From positions 1 to 64,000 of the forward strand of contig NZ_BRVN01000007.1 of NCBI RefSeq assembly GCF_026011735.1: DNA of 64,000 bases, given 5' to 3'. Below the pieces are notes generated by a model that worked only from the letters and a program-made list of their open reading frames with translations, ran no database searches and was not told where the DNA came from. This DNA comes from Dietzia sp. NCCP-2495 (GTDB lineage: Bacteria; Actinomycetota; Actinomycetes; Mycobacteriales; Mycobacteriaceae). A program made the translations under genes and the position numbers. Below are positions 16,901 to 27,300 of this stretch, in pieces; the first letter of the stretch is position 1, and every line of letters begins with the position of its first letter.

Positions 16901-19010
16901 CCTGTACTCGCTCAAGCGCAAGGAATCCGAGGCCGACACGCTGCTGAACGCGATCGCGCAGCTGTACGTCCACGGGCACTCGATCGACATGCCGTCGGTC
17001 GTGGAGATGATCCACGGTCACGTCACCGGCGCCGGGCGCTACGCCGCCGTGCCGGGCACGCAGTGGAAGCGCCGCACCCTGTGGCCGACCGTCACCGCCG
17101 GTGGCGGGTCGGGCGAGGGCCGCATGCCGGGTGCGCACGTCGCGCTGCCCGACGGCCGCCACGCGTGGCAGGTCCGCGCCGAGGTGGTGCCGAGCGTGGA
17201 CGCCCTGTTCACGGCGGCCGCCGCGTCGGTGGTCGAGGGCGCGACCCTCACCGCAGTCAACCGGCCGGGACTCCTCCCAGCGTCGGGGACCGTCACCACC
17301 ACCATGACCCCGCACCCGGGCGGTGCGTCGCTGCAGGTCCACGCGCACGGCGAGCAGCCGGGCTCGTTCACCCTGGTCGCCGAGTGCGCCGTGACCGGTG
17401 GTACCCCGATCGATCCGGACAGCGCGCCGGAGCCGCACTACGTGTCCGCCGAGTCCGACGCGCCGGTGGTGGACGAGGGCGACGACGACGAGGCCGACAA
17501 CCGCTGGGATCCGGACTCGGGCGAGAAGATCGGCGATCGCCTCGCCCGGATCGTCGGTTCGTCGATGGGATACAGCCCCGACGACCTGCCGCGCGAGCTG
17601 CCGCTGCTCGATCTGGGTCTGGATTCGCTCATGGCCGTGCGGATCAAGAACCGCGTCGAGCACGAGTTCTCCATCCCGCCGCTCGAGCTGCAGGCGATGC
17701 GGGACGCGTCGCTCAACGACGTGGTGGAGATGGTGACGTTCGCGGTGGAGAACCCGGACAAGGTCGGCGAGCTGGCCGCCCAGCAGGCAGGTGGCGAGGG
17801 CGCGGTCGACGTGGCCGCGCTGCGCGACGGCGATGCTGACGGTGCCGCCGACGCTGCTGCGGCTGGAGCCGCTGGCGCCGCTGGCGCCGCTGGTGCTTCT
17901 ACGGGGAATGCCGGTGACGGGGCCGCCGACGCGGAGTCCTCGGTGACGATCGCCCCGCGCGACGACACCGAGCGCATGGCGTTCGGCGCCTGGGCAGTGG
18001 TCACCGGCGCGGCCGCGCCCGGTGTGACCGGCCCCCTGCCGACCGTCGACGACGCCACCCGCACCGCGCTCGCCGAGCGCCTGTCCGAGCGGTCGGGCGG
18101 CGAGATCTCGGCCGAGCAGGTGGCGGGTGCCGCGACGATCGCGGACGTGGCCGACCTGCTGCGGCCGTTCACCGAGACGGCCGTCGAGGGCAACATCCGC
18201 GTGCTGCGTGAGGGCTCGCCCGAGCGCACCCCGCTGTTCCTGTTCCACGCCGCCGGTGGTTCCTCGTTCGTGTACGAGCCGCTGGTCGAGCGTCTCGGTG
18301 CGGACACCCCGGTGTACGGCGTCGAGCGCACGGAGGGGCCGCTCGCCGAGCGTGCCGCCGGCTACCTCGACCGCATCCGGCAGCTCGCCGACGGTCGCGC
18401 GATCGCGGTGGGCGGCTGGTCCTTCGGTGGTGCCCTGGCCGTGGAGGTGGCGCATCAGCTGCGGGCCGCGGGTGACGAGGTCTCCCTCGTCGTCCTCCTG
18501 GACACCGTGCAGCCGTCGGAGCCCGTGCCGGACACCCTGGACGAGGCCGAGGCGCGCTGGAAGCGCTACTCGGAGTTCGCCAAGAAGACCTACGGCCTGG
18601 ACGTGGAGGTCCCGCGCGAGTTCCTCGCCGAGCACGGTGAGGACGGCGTCCTGGCGATGCTGCTCGAGGCGATGGGCTCGGAGGCCAACACCATGGGTGG
18701 CGGCGTGATCGAGCACCAGCGGGCGAGCTTCGTCGATAACCGGATCCTGCAGAGCGCAGATCTGGCGACGTGGGCGTCCACGGGCTCCGAGGTGCCGTTC
18801 ATCCTGTATCGCGCAGAGCGCATGCATGATGGTGCGATCGAGCTCGAGCCGCGGTACGCGGAGATCGATCCGGACGGCGGTTGGGCCCAGATCGTGACCG
18901 AATTGGAGATCGTCCAGCTGACAGGAGACCACCTGGCGGTGGTCGACGAGCCGGTGGTCGGTACCGTCGGTAAGCATCTGGCACGTCGGCTCTCCGAGCT
19001 CGACGCCTAA
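13995..19010 (+). CDS. pks13: Polyketide synthase Pks13 (mycolic acid condensase)
   Basis: The 1671-residue type I PKS has the Pks13 order. An N-terminal acyl carrier domain has its phosphopantetheine Ser at 43 in GLSSRDA. A ketosynthase from about residue 103 has active Cys 276 in DTACSTS, then EAHGTGT and NFGHMES. The acyltransferase has Ser 756 in GHSMGE. The C-terminal carrier has Ser 1211 in LGLDSLM. The thioesterase has Ser 1476 in GGWSFGG. The enzyme condenses a FadD32-activated meromycolate with a carboxyacyl chain made by the AccD4-containing carboxylase and releases the product to trehalose. An Ala/Gly-rich low-complexity linker (about residues 1280-1305) joins the second carrier to the thioesterase. 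An AGGAAAGG tract lies upstream of ATG 13995. Confidence 0.97.
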   Translation: MAQSDMTVVELREWLRNWVCRATGLDVSKVTDDRSLEEYGLSSRDAVSLSADLEDLLGRPLDATVAYQHPTIETLAEYVINGPSVLDEPTDMHTFRERGAGMEFDVAVIGMATRFPGGANTPEAMWELLAAGRDATGPRPATRWSEWTGDAYVQQVLAEAPDNGGWLEDAEVRDFDAEFFGMSPREAEMVDPQQRLALELTWEALENAHLPASNLKGHEVGVFIGSSSSDFQVFLTADSAAASPYAVTGASNSIISNRVSYTFDFRGPSMTLDTACSTSLVTIHEAVNSLRLHESDLAVAGGVNMMLAPAATMGFAKTGAALSPDGTIKAFSSDANGICRAEGGGVFVLKRLSEAERDGDQILAVIKGSAVNSDGRSNGMTAPNPDAQVAVLRQAYADAGVNPREVDYIEAHGTGTILGDPIEATALGQVLGRGRDADKPTLLGSAKTNFGHMESAAGAVGLAKVVLGMNKDSLPATLNFAGPNPYIDFETARLSVVTENTPWPRYSGRALAGVSGFGFGGTNAHVVVAEYQPKPVVVPDTGTSADGDAADDVARCVTDAVARNAEVLATTGTSAPGAPATVLVVSGSLPSRRKATAGQIADWLEGQDDDLDLGAVARTLATRNHGRSRGAVVGHTRAELVAGLRALAAGDPGPGVFSADAPAGTGDVWVFAGFGAQHRKMAKELYLSNPLFASYLDAVDELIDFEAGYRMAEMFLDDEITYGVENAQVGIFAIQVALVDTLRALGAQPEAVIGHSMGEVAAAYAVGGLSLEDAVRVICVRSRLMGDAEQQVSDADAGAMALVEYSAEEVERIIAEHPEFASIEPAVYAAPTHTTVGGRAKPVAEFVAWVEEQGKFARQLQVRGAGHTSDVDMLLGELAAEIAGLQPRPLTAALFSSVDREVLYRAGHEPIHSEDYWVKGMRHQVWFTHAVRKAVDDGYVTFLEFAPNPVAAMSIAATCFDAGLMEPNLLYSLKRKESEADTLLNAIAQLYVHGHSIDMPSVVEMIHGHVTGAGRYAAVPGTQWKRRTLWPTVTAGGGSGEGRMPGAHVALPDGRHAWQVRAEVVPSVDALFTAAAASVVEGATLTAVNRPGLLPASGTVTTTMTPHPGGASLQVHAHGEQPGSFTLVAECAVTGGTPIDPDSAPEPHYVSAESDAPVVDEGDDDEADNRWDPDSGEKIGDRLARIVGSSMGYSPDDLPRELPLLDLGLDSLMAVRIKNRVEHEFSIPPLELQAMRDASLNDVVEMVTFAVENPDKVGELAAQQAGGEGAVDVAALRDGDADGAADAAAAGAAGAAGAAGASTGNAGDGAADAESSVTIAPRDDTERMAFGAWAVVTGAAAPGVTGPLPTVDDATRTALAERLSERSGGEISAEQVAGAATIADVADLLRPFTETAVEGNIRVLREGSPERTPLFLFHAAGGSSFVYEPLVERLGADTPVYGVERTEGPLAERAAGYLDRIRQLADGRAIAVGGWSFGGALAVEVAHQLRAAGDEVSLVVLLDTVQPSEPVPDTLDEAEARWKRYSEFAKKTYGLDVEVPREFLAEHGEDGVLAMLLEAMGSEANTMGGGVIEHQRASFVDNRILQSADLATWASTGSEVPFILYRAERMHDGAIELEPRYAEIDPDGGWAQIVTELEIVQLTGDHLAVVDEPVVGTVGKHLARRLSELDA

Positions 19011-19030
19011 GTACTGAAGGGATTTGACGC

Positions 19031-20584
19031 GTGACGGCGAAGACCACCGCGGAGAAGCTCGCTGAACTGCGGGTCAAGACCGAGCAGGCCCTGGACCCGG
19101 GCAGTGAGCGTGCCAAGGCCAAGCGGGATGCCGCGGGCCTGACGCCGCCGCGAGTCCGCATCGACGAGTTGCTGGACGCAGGCAGTTTCGTGGAGATGGG
19201 TCAGCTGGCCAAGGCTCCCGGAGACCCGAACAACCCGTACGGCGACGGCGTGGTGACCGGGCGCGGCACTATCGACGGCCGCCCCGTGGTGGTGTACGCG
19301 CACGACAACACGGTGTTCGGCGGGTCCGTGGGCGAGGGCTTCGGTAAGAAGGTCTGCGCGATCATGGACTTCGCCCTCAAGGTGGGTTGCCCCATCATCG
19401 GCATCAACGACTCGGGTGGCGCCCGCGTCCAGGACGCTGTCACCTCTCTCGCGTACTACTCGGAGATCTCCAAGCGGCAGTACCCGGCCTCGGGCTACAT
19501 CCCGCAGATCTCGATCATGCTGGGCAAGTGCGCCGGCGGTGCCGTGTACGCCCCCGTGACCACGGACTTCGTGGTGGCCGTCCAGGACCAGGCGTACATG
19601 TTCATCACCGGGCCGGACGTGATCAAGCAGGTCACCGGCGAGGAGATCTCCATGGAGGATCTCGGCTCGGCGCTGCAGCAGGCCAAGAGGGGCAACGTCA
19701 ACCACGTCGCCGTGAGTGAGCACGACGCGTTCATGTACGTGCGCAACCTGCTCAGCTACCTGCCGTCCTCGGCCGCGGAGAAGGCGCCGCTGATCAACCC
19801 GGGCCTCGAGCCGGAGCTCACCGAGTCGGATCTCTCGCTCAACGAGATCATCCCGGACTCCGACAATGCGGCCTACGACATGCACGACGTGCTGATCCGG
19901 ATGTTCGACGACGGCGAGTTCGTGGAGACCTCCGGTCAGTTCGCCCCCAATATCATCACCGGCTTCGCCCGTGTCGACGGACAGTCGGTCGGAGTGGTGG
20001 CCAACCAGCCGCTGCACCTGTCCGGTGCGCTGGACATCGACGCGTCCGAGAAGGCGACGCGGCACATGCTGCTGTGCGACGCCTACTCGATCCCGCTCGT
20101 GTACGTGGTGGACACCCCGGGCTACCTGCCGGGCGTGGAGCAGGAGAAGCTCGGCATCATCCACCGTGGTGCCAAGATGGGCTATGCCGTTGCGGCGACG
20201 TCTGTGCCGAAAGTGACCTTCGTGGTGCGTAAGGCCTACGGCGGTGCGTACGCGGTGATGGGGTCCAAGAACTTGGGCGGGGACCTGAACTTCGCGTGGC
20301 CGACCGCGCGTATCGCCGTGATGGGTGCTGAGGGTGCCGTGGATCTGCTGCAGCGTCGGCAGATCGAGGAGGCCGGCCCGGTTGAGGGCCCGAAGCTCCG
20401 CAAGCAGCTCATCGATATGTACAACGAGTTCATCGCGACGCCGTACACGGCGGCCGAGCGGGGCTACATCGACGCGGTGATCGAGCCGTCCGAGACCCGC
20501 CTCGTGCTCCGTAGCGCGCTCAAGCAGCTGCGCGACAAGATCCGCATCGAGCCGCCGCGCAAGCACCCCATCCAGCCGCTGTAA
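19031..20584 (+). CDS. accD4: Acyl-CoA carboxylase carboxyltransferase subunit AccD4
   Basis: The 517-residue carboxyltransferase beta-type subunit corresponds to Rv3799c. With an AccA3-type biotin subunit it carboxylates the long acyl-CoA that becomes the alpha branch of mycolic acids. Typical blocks include [48 protein letters not shown] and [16 protein letters not shown] (biotin/acyl-CoA sites with oxyanion-type Gly pairs). Start GTG 19031 follows GAAGGG eight bases upstream, 20 bases after the pks13 stop, so the three genes form one operon. A perfect hairpin follows at 20623-20657. Confidence 0.95.
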   Translation: MTAKTTAEKLAELRVKTEQALDPGSERAKAKRDAAGLTPPRVRIDELLDAGSFVEMGQLAKAPGDPNNPYGDGVVTGRGTIDGRPVVVYAHDNTVFGGSVGEGFGKKVCAIMDFALKVGCPIIGINDSGGARVQDAVTSLAYYSEISKRQYPASGYIPQISIMLGKCAGGAVYAPVTTDFVVAVQDQAYMFITGPDVIKQVTGEEISMEDLGSALQQAKRGNVNHVAVSEHDAFMYVRNLLSYLPSSAAEKAPLINPGLEPELTESDLSLNEIIPDSDNAAYDMHDVLIRMFDDGEFVETSGQFAPNIITGFARVDGQSVGVVANQPLHLSGALDIDASEKATRHMLLCDAYSIPLVYVVDTPGYLPGVEQEKLGIIHRGAKMGYAVAATSVPKVTFVVRKAYGGAYAVMGSKNLGGDLNFAWPTARIAVMGAEGAVDLLQRRQIEEAGPVEGPKLRKQLIDMYNEFIATPYTAAERGYIDAVIEPSETRLVLRSALKQLRDKIRIEPPRKHPIQPL

Positions 20585-20622
20585 GCAGCAGGCCTGCCTG
20601 CGCGCAGCCGGGCCACGAGCGA

Positions 20623-20657
20623 AACGGGACGTGCACTCCACGAGTGCACGTCCCGTT
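20623..20657. terminator. Bidirectional hairpin terminator between accD4 and emb
   Basis: A perfect 16-bp inverted repeat, AACGGGACGTGCACTC and its complement, with a 3-base CAC loop lies 38 bases after accD4. The genes on either side converge, so it can serve both strands. No U tract is present. Confidence 0.8.
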
Positions 20658-20800
20658 CTGCGTGCGCTCCTCAGCCGAGGCCGATGATGCCGCGGACCCC
20701 ACGGATGCCCCGCGCGCCGCTTTTCGGAGTATGGATAAATTCTGCAGGTCAGGTCTCCGGAGTGGTGATCGTCCCGGAGCCAAGAACCGGAAATACGAAG

Positions 20801-20870
20801 ATCCGCTACCCGCGCTCCGGATCCGCTACCGCTATCGAGGTAGCGAATCCGCAGGCAGAGTAGCGGATTT
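20801..20870 (-). repeat. Copy A of the AATCCGCTAC 3'-end element
   Basis: ATCCGCTAC occurs at 20801-20809 and 20821-20829. Its complement occurs as GTAGCGAAT near 20840 and as GTAGCGGAT at 20860-20868. Read on the minus strand, the order is emb stop codon, C-rich tract of about 30 bases, AAATCCGCTAC, and then inverted copies. The same order is seen at 39892-39966 and 45340-45452. Confidence 0.75.
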
Positions 20871-20901
20871 CGGTGTGGGCGGGGGTGCGGCGCGGGGCGG
20901 G

Positions 20902-23900
20902 CTACTCCGGGTCGGTCACGAGGATCGGCGCCTCGGGCGACCACCAGCCCCAGCGGTTCGTCTCACCCAGCGTCAGCTCGGCCGGCTCGACCGGGCCCTG
21001 CTGGTAGGTGCCCAGCGGGGTGTAGGCCTCGATCGAACCCCAGTCCCGGTTCCAGTCGTGCCGCAGGTACGACGGGATCGTGCGGGCCCGTGCCGCGGTC
21101 TCGACCCAGCCGAGCGGGCCACCGGCCTCGTACGACATCCAGGTGCTTGTCGCGGACACCGCCAACGGGCGGTCGGGCAGGATCCGGAACTCGGGCAGCT
21201 CACCCACACCGGCGTAGTGCCGGAACGGCCGCTGGCACGGGAACTGCAGGCTCACCGCCCAGTCCAGCAGGACCGGGGAGTCGGACCCGACCATCTCCTG
21301 CACGGTCTGGAGCTGCGCGGCCCGCGGCGGGGTGACGGCGGCCCACTGGTCGGGGGTGAGGTCCTCGTCGTCGACACGGATGCGCATCACGTCCGCATCG
21401 GCGGGCACCCGGTCGATCGGGACCCGCAGGTTCCGCCACGTCGGGGCGGGGCCGATGTCGAACGGCACGACCGGCTCGCCGACCATCTCGACCGCGGGCT
21501 CGCCGCCCTGCCCCGGAGCACCGGTGCGACCGAACTCGACGGTGACGGCCTGGCCGTACTTGTAGATGCCGTCGGCGTCGAAGCGGCCGATGCGGCCGGC
21601 GGCCGAGATCACCAACAGCGGATTCGCCTCGCGGTCCTCGGGCAGCACGTACCACCCGGTCTCGAGGTTGGCGACACGCTGCGCTCCGACGAAGTGGGAA
21701 CCGAGCACCGGCGTGGTGGCCGGGTCCAGGCCGAACGGCAGGGCCACGGTGGACTCGTTGACGCCCTCGACGCCCCGGCCGCCACTGGTGCCGGCGCTCT
21801 CGCCCGTGTTCACGGACGGGCCGCCGCCGGGCTCCGAGGTGGTGTTCGCGGCACCCGGATCCCCGACCACCGCGTCGGCGGAGAGGTCAGGGGCGACACC
21901 GTCCGGGGTGAAATTGGTGTTGTCGCCGCCCTCGATCGCCTCGGCGAGGACCTCGGGGTCGATGGTGCCGTCCGGTCGACGCTCGGCACCGAGCGGGGCG
22001 AGCATGCCGGCGTTGGCATCGGGCTCCACCATCACGCGGTCGGCGAGCATGCACGGGTTCCCGGCCAGCGCCGAGATGTTGCCGGCGCCGACGGTGTACG
22101 CGGGGAACTGCTTCTGCACGCCCTTGGCGAAGGACGCCACGTTGAACACCACGAGCAGACCGGCCACGACGGCGATCGGCGCGGCCGCGATCGTCCGCAT
22201 CCGGCGACGGCCGGCGCTGGTGCGGGGAGCGGTGTCGGCGGTGTAATCCGCCCGCAGGTGCTGCCAGCCCGCGAACGCGAACGTGACGACCGACAGGAGC
22301 AGCAGGACGGAGGCCGCCGAGATCCCGCTGACGCTCGGCGCCTTGTCCCACCACGGGATGCCGTAGCTGGAGACGTACCACCAGCCGTTCGGGCCGGCGA
22401 ACGCCAGGGCGAGCACCATGAGGATCACGCCGAAGAACAGTGTGCGGTTACGGGCGGTCCGGACGGCGGAGGCGGAGATCGCCAGCGCGCCCAGTGCGGC
22501 GATCGCCGCACCGATACCGGCGTACACGCCGAAGTGGTGGGTCCACTTGGTGGGGGAGAACATCATGAAGAACGCTGTTCCCACCACCACGCCGACCAGA
22601 CGCCACACGGGGCCCGAGGCGGCGCCGGGGACCTTGCCGCGGCGCAGCAGCGTGCCGATCACCATGATCAGGCACAACATCACCAGCAGGACCGGCAGGC
22701 GGCGCGACAGCGACCCGTCGACCGTCGGGATCATCAGGTAGTAGTAGCGGACGAACTCCTCGTACCAGGCGAGGTTGGGGCCGATCTCGCCGCGCACGCG
22801 GATCGCCTCGAGGACCGCGGCCAGGGTCTGGACGCCGAAGACGCAGATGAGGACCATGGTCCCCGAGGCCAGCACCGGTGCCACGAGCGCGAGGTAGGAG
22901 CCGATCCGCTTGCCGCGTACGACGACGGTGCCCAGGACAGCGCGCAGGCCCATGATGAGCGCCGCGACGGCCATGAGGCCGGTCGGGCCGGTCGCCAGCG
23001 AGAACGACGCGATGATCACGGCCACCGCGAAGGGCAGCATGCGCCGCGTCGCGATGGCGCGTTCGACGGAGACCCAGGTCAGCAGGGCGCCGAGCGCGAT
23101 GGCCGGCTCGGGGCGCAGGCCGTTGTTGAACGCCATCCAGAACGCGAGGAACACCGCGGCCGCGCTCCACACTACGACCGGCGTGGTGCGGGCGGCGCGA
23201 CCGAGTCGCGGCAGGACCTCGCGGCTGATGACGAGCCAGCACAGGATCGCGGCGATGAGCGCGGGCAGGCGCATCCACGGGCTCGCGGTGGAGACCTGGG
23301 AGAACAGGGTCAGCAGGTCGTAGTACGGGGAGCCGAACGGGGACTCGGGGACGCCGTACCAGCGGTAGTAGTTGGCCATGTAGCCGGCGGGCTCGGCGGC
23401 CCGGGCCATGGTCATGATGTAGCCGTCGTCCGAGGTGTTGCCGCCGACGAAGTGCCAGACGCCGAGCGTGCCGAGCACGGCCACGTCGGGGAGCCGGATC
23501 CGGAACCAGTCGCGCGGCATGAAGCGCAGGCCGCCGCGGCCGTCGGTCTGGTCGAGGCCGTGCAGGGCCACCAGGGCGACGGCGGTGGACAGCAGGCCGA
23601 GGACGATCGCCGCCCACTTGAGCGGCGTGGGATCGGTGGTGAACCGCGAGTCCACGTCGACCGTGACGGCCAGCTCGGCGGGGGCGACGGTCTCGGACGG
23701 CAGGTCCGAGTAGATGCCCACGACCATGGGGCGCAGGTCGGTCGCCTCGACGCGGGCGGTCGCTTCGGGCTCGTCGATGCCGTCGAAGGACGCCTCGACG
23801 TACTCACCGGTGGCCTCGACCCGCAGGACACCACACTCACCACCGGCCACGGCCTCGCGCGGGGCGGAGGCGATGACGCGACTGCGGGAGACCACGTCGA

Positions 23901-24282
23901 CCGTCTCGGACGAGGCACGCACGAACATGCCGCGCTCGCCGGCCTCCTCACCGCCGGCGGGGACGGTGGACATGAGGATCCCGCCGTCCTCGGGCAGGTC
24001 GGCCACGAGGGCGCACGGCAGGGTCGCGGTGACGCGCTGCGGGCTGTGCGCCATGAGCGGCGCGGTGACCGAGTCGACCGAGCCGTTCTGCGGCCACTGG
24101 ACCGAGGCGGTGGTCTGGGAGACCGGCAGGAACGGGAGGGACAGGAAGCACAGGGTGCCCAGGAGTCCGCTGACGATCGAGATGAGGCGGAGTCTCACCA
24201 CGCGGGGGTCGCGGGACATCTGGCCGTCACCCGGCCCGGAGTCCGAGGTCGAGGCGCCGGTGGCGGGAGAAGAGTCTGACAC
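20902..24282 (-). CDS. emb: Arabinosyltransferase Emb (second of two; EmbA/EmbB position)
   Basis: The 1126-residue GT-C membrane arabinosyltransferase uses decaprenylphosphoryl-arabinose to extend arabinan. Its N-terminal segment has one membrane helix and an extracytoplasmic carbohydrate-binding-like domain. The modified GT-C motif follows in NTSDDGYIMTMAR, then GYMANYYRWYG. About a dozen membrane segments lead to a large C-terminal domain with a carbohydrate-binding module. In mycobacterial EmbB the Met of the GMAR block (Met306) is the main ethambutol-resistance site; Met is retained here in TMAR. The start is GTG 24282; an internal ATG 21 codons later is possible. It lies 22 bases downstream of the other emb gene. 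Copy A of the 3'-end element begins right after the stop. Confidence 0.95.
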   Translation of the reverse strand: MSDSSPATGASTSDSGPGDGQMSRDPRVVRLRLISIVSGLLGTLCFLSLPFLPVSQTTASVQWPQNGSVDSVTAPLMAHSPQRVTATLPCALVADLPEDGGILMSTVPAGGEEAGERGMFVRASSETVDVVSRSRVIASAPREAVAGGECGVLRVEATGEYVEASFDGIDEPEATARVEATDLRPMVVGIYSDLPSETVAPAELAVTVDVDSRFTTDPTPLKWAAIVLGLLSTAVALVALHGLDQTDGRGGLRFMPRDWFRIRLPDVAVLGTLGVWHFVGGNTSDDGYIMTMARAAEPAGYMANYYRWYGVPESPFGSPYYDLLTLFSQVSTASPWMRLPALIAAILCWLVISREVLPRLGRAARTTPVVVWSAAAVFLAFWMAFNNGLRPEPAIALGALLTWVSVERAIATRRMLPFAVAVIIASFSLATGPTGLMAVAALIMGLRAVLGTVVVRGKRIGSYLALVAPVLASGTMVLICVFGVQTLAAVLEAIRVRGEIGPNLAWYEEFVRYYYLMIPTVDGSLSRRLPVLLVMLCLIMVIGTLLRRGKVPGAASGPVWRLVGVVVGTAFFMMFSPTKWTHHFGVYAGIGAAIAALGALAISASAVRTARNRTLFFGVILMVLALAFAGPNGWWYVSSYGIPWWDKAPSVSGISAASVLLLLSVVTFAFAGWQHLRADYTADTAPRTSAGRRRMRTIAAAPIAVVAGLLVVFNVASFAKGVQKQFPAYTVGAGNISALAGNPCMLADRVMVEPDANAGMLAPLGAERRPDGTIDPEVLAEAIEGGDNTNFTPDGVAPDLSADAVVGDPGAANTTSEPGGGPSVNTGESAGTSGGRGVEGVNESTVALPFGLDPATTPVLGSHFVGAQRVANLETGWYVLPEDREANPLLVISAAGRIGRFDADGIYKYGQAVTVEFGRTGAPGQGGEPAVEMVGEPVVPFDIGPAPTWRNLRVPIDRVPADADVMRIRVDDEDLTPDQWAAVTPPRAAQLQTVQEMVGSDSPVLLDWAVSLQFPCQRPFRHYAGVGELPEFRILPDRPLAVSATSTWMSYEAGGPLGWVETAARARTIPSYLRHDWNRDWGSIEAYTPLGTYQQGPVEPAELTLGETNRWGWWSPEAPILVTDPE

Positions 24283-24304
24283 GACGGTCGATTCTAGGCG
24301 ACGA

Positions 24305-27300
24305 TCAGTTCATCGGGCCGGGTGTGGTCCAGCCCCACTGCGTGGTACTTCCGCGGAGGAGGGGCGCCGGGGTGGCGGTGGGGTCGAGTGGCTCGAACCG
24401 CTGGAGTGAGCCCCAGTCGCGTGACCAGTCATGGTCCAGGTAGGTCGGGACGGTCACGGCTTCGAGTGACTGGGTGGTCCACAGGAGCGGGCCGCCGCCG
24501 TTCGCGCTCTGCCACCAGTTAGCCGCGGAGGAAGATTCTCGGTCGGCGAGGATCCGGTACCCGGGCAGTTCCGCGACTCCGCCGTTGTGGACGAACGGCC
24601 GCTGGCAGGGGAAGGCCAGCGCCACGACCCAGTCGATGAGGACCGGGGCGGTGTCCCCCACGACCTGCTGGAGAGTGCGCAGTTGTGGGTTACGGGGCGG
24701 GGTCACGGCGAGCCACCGGTCCGGGTCCAGGTTGTTGTCGTCGGCCACGACACGCACCACATCGGCGTCGGCGGGGATCTCGTCGAGCGGGATACGCAGG
24801 TTGCGCCAGGCGGGGGCCGGCCCGATGTCGATGGGCGTCATGGAGCCCATCACCTCGAAGTCGGTGGGCCCGGCGGCACCGACCCGGCCCGCACGCCCGT
24901 ACTCGATGCGCAGGTCGTTGGAGCCGATGCGACCGGCGACGGCCATGACGAGCAGCGGACGGTTGGCACTGCGGGCGGGGAGCCGGTACCAGGCGGAGGT
25001 GAGTTCGGCGGCGACCTGCGGGCCGCGCCGGTACGAGCCGAGCACGGGAGTGGTGTCCGGGTCGAGGCCGAACGGCAGGGCGACGGTGGACCCGTTGACG
25101 GTGACGGCACCGCGACCGCCGGTGGTGCCGGCGTCGATGCCGTCCGAGGGGTCCCGCTCGTCGGTCTGGGACTCGGCCAGGGAGCCGGAGGCCTCGGCAC
25201 TGTCGACGGTGATCGAGTCCGGCAGGCCGTTGGGGGCGAAACCCATGACCTCGCCGGCGCCAAGGGAGATCTCCGGTCCGGCGCCGATCGCGCTGAGGAG
25301 TCCGTCGTTGGAGTCCTCCTCCACGAGCACCGAGTCCGCCAGGGAACAGGGCTGGCCCGAGATCGCGCGCATGTTGGCACGACCGACCGTGTACGCGGGC
25401 GACTGGTCGAACACGGCGATGACGGCGGAGGCCAGTTCGAAAACCACGAGGGCGAACGCCACGACGGCCAGCGGCGCGCCGTCGATGCCGCGCCCGTCCC
25501 GCTGACGCGCGGCGGGCGTATCGGGGCGGGTGCGCGTCATCGGCAGCCACCGGCTCACCCGGCGCCAGAACCGGAGGCCGGGCTCGTCGGGCAGGACCCC
25601 GGCGTGGATGAGCCCCGCGATGAGCAGGCAGGCGAAGCCGCCGAGGAACGCCATGTACTGGATCTGGAAGCCACCGATGGCGGGGAAGGAGTCCGAGAAG
25701 GGGATGCCGTAGTCGGAGACGTACCACCAGGTGTTGTCGGTGGCCGTGGACAGGCCCACGACCAGGCACAGGGCCGCCCAGACGATCCAGCGACTGCGGG
25801 CCAGCGACACGGACGAGGACCGCAGGGCGATCACGGCCAACACGGCGAGCGCCCCGGCGAGCCCGGCGAACACGCCGAAGTGGTGCGTCCACTTGGTCGG
25901 GGTGAAGACCAGGAACAGCAGCGAGCCAGCGATCACGCCGATGAGCCGCCGCGCCGGGCCGGCGGCGGCGCCGGGGATCCTGCCGCGCCGCAGCATGACG
26001 GCGGCGACCAGCACCAGGCACATGAGCATGAGCAGGACGGGGAAGCGGCGGGCCACGCCACCGTCGGCGGAGACGCTGAACAGGGCCTCCCAGCGTTCCT
26101 TCTCGCCGTACCAGGGCAGGCTCGGCCCGAGTTCGGTGCGGATGCGGGTCGCCTCGATGACCGCGGCGGCGGTCTGGTCGGCGAAGACCGTGTAGAGCAG
26201 TGCCAGCCCCACGGCGAGGACGGGGCCGAGGATCGGGGCCCAGCCCACGACACGGGCGCGGGCGCGGGCTATGCTCAGGAACTCGCGTGCCCCGGCGGCG
26301 AGGGCGGCGACGCACATGAGCCCGGTGGGCCCGGTGCCGAGCGAGAAGGCGGCGACGCCGATCGCCGCGACGAAGGGGACGAGTCGGCGGGTGGCGATGG
26401 AACGCTCCACCAACAGCCAGGTCAGGAGCGCGCCGAGCGCGATGACGGGCTCGGGCCGCAGGCCGTTGTTGAACGCCATCCAGAACGCGAGGAACAGCGC
26501 GGCGCCGGTCCACCGGGGCCGGTGCCAGGTCCGGGCGAGTCGACCTAGTCGCGGGATGACCTCGCGACTGATGATGAGCCACGCCAGAATGCCGCACAGG
26601 AGGGTGGGCAGGCGCATCCACGGACTGGCGGTGGAGACCTCGGCGAAGAGGCGCAGGATCTCGTAGTACCAGCCGACCGGCGACTCGGGGGAGCCGAGCC
26701 AGCGGTAGTAGTTGGCCATGTACCCGCTGGGTCCGGCGGAGCGGGCCATGGTGAGCAGGTAGCCGTCGTCGGAGGTGTTGGCGCCGACGAAGTGCCAGAA
26801 CGTCAGGACGCCCACGACCACGGCGTCGAGTCCGGACAGGCGCATCCAGGTGCGGGGCACGAAGCGTCGGTCGGTGCGCCCGTCGAGCCGGTCGAGCCGG
26901 TGCAGGAACCACACCGACGCGCCGGTCGCGGCGACGCCGATCAGCATCAGGACGAGCTTGAGCAGCGTGGGGCTGGAGGAGTACCGGGTGTCGACGGTCA
27001 CGTCGATCGTCGAGGACTCCAGGCCGTCCGGCGCGGTGGTGGGGGTCAGGTCGGTGAAGATGCCCGTGACCTGCGGTCGCATGCTCCCGGGGACGGCCGC
27101 GCGGACGGGGTCCTCGGCACTGTCGGGGTCCCGCTCGAGCCCGGTCAGTTCCGCGACGAGCACCCCGGTCTCGGCCCGCACGTGCAGCGACTCGCACGCA
27201 GGATCACGGAGCGTGGACAGCGGGACCGACAGGAGCGTGAGGTTGCGGACCACCACCTCGATGACTGGGGTGTCACCGGCGTCCCGGGAACGCTGGACCA

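Larger units (their letters stand above)
20585..20901. other. 317-bp gene-free stretch between convergent accD4 and emb
   Basis: This gap holds the hairpin at 20623-20657, an A+T-richer patch around 20731-20750 and copy A of the ATCCGCTAC/GTAGCGGAT element (20801-20870). A G-rich tract then runs up to the emb stop codon. I see no open frame with coding character in it. Confidence 0.7.

Noticed and set aside
15537-18977. 1146-residue leftward open frame opposite pks13
   Set aside because: It is antisense shadow of a well-supported PKS gene and has no recognisable domain.
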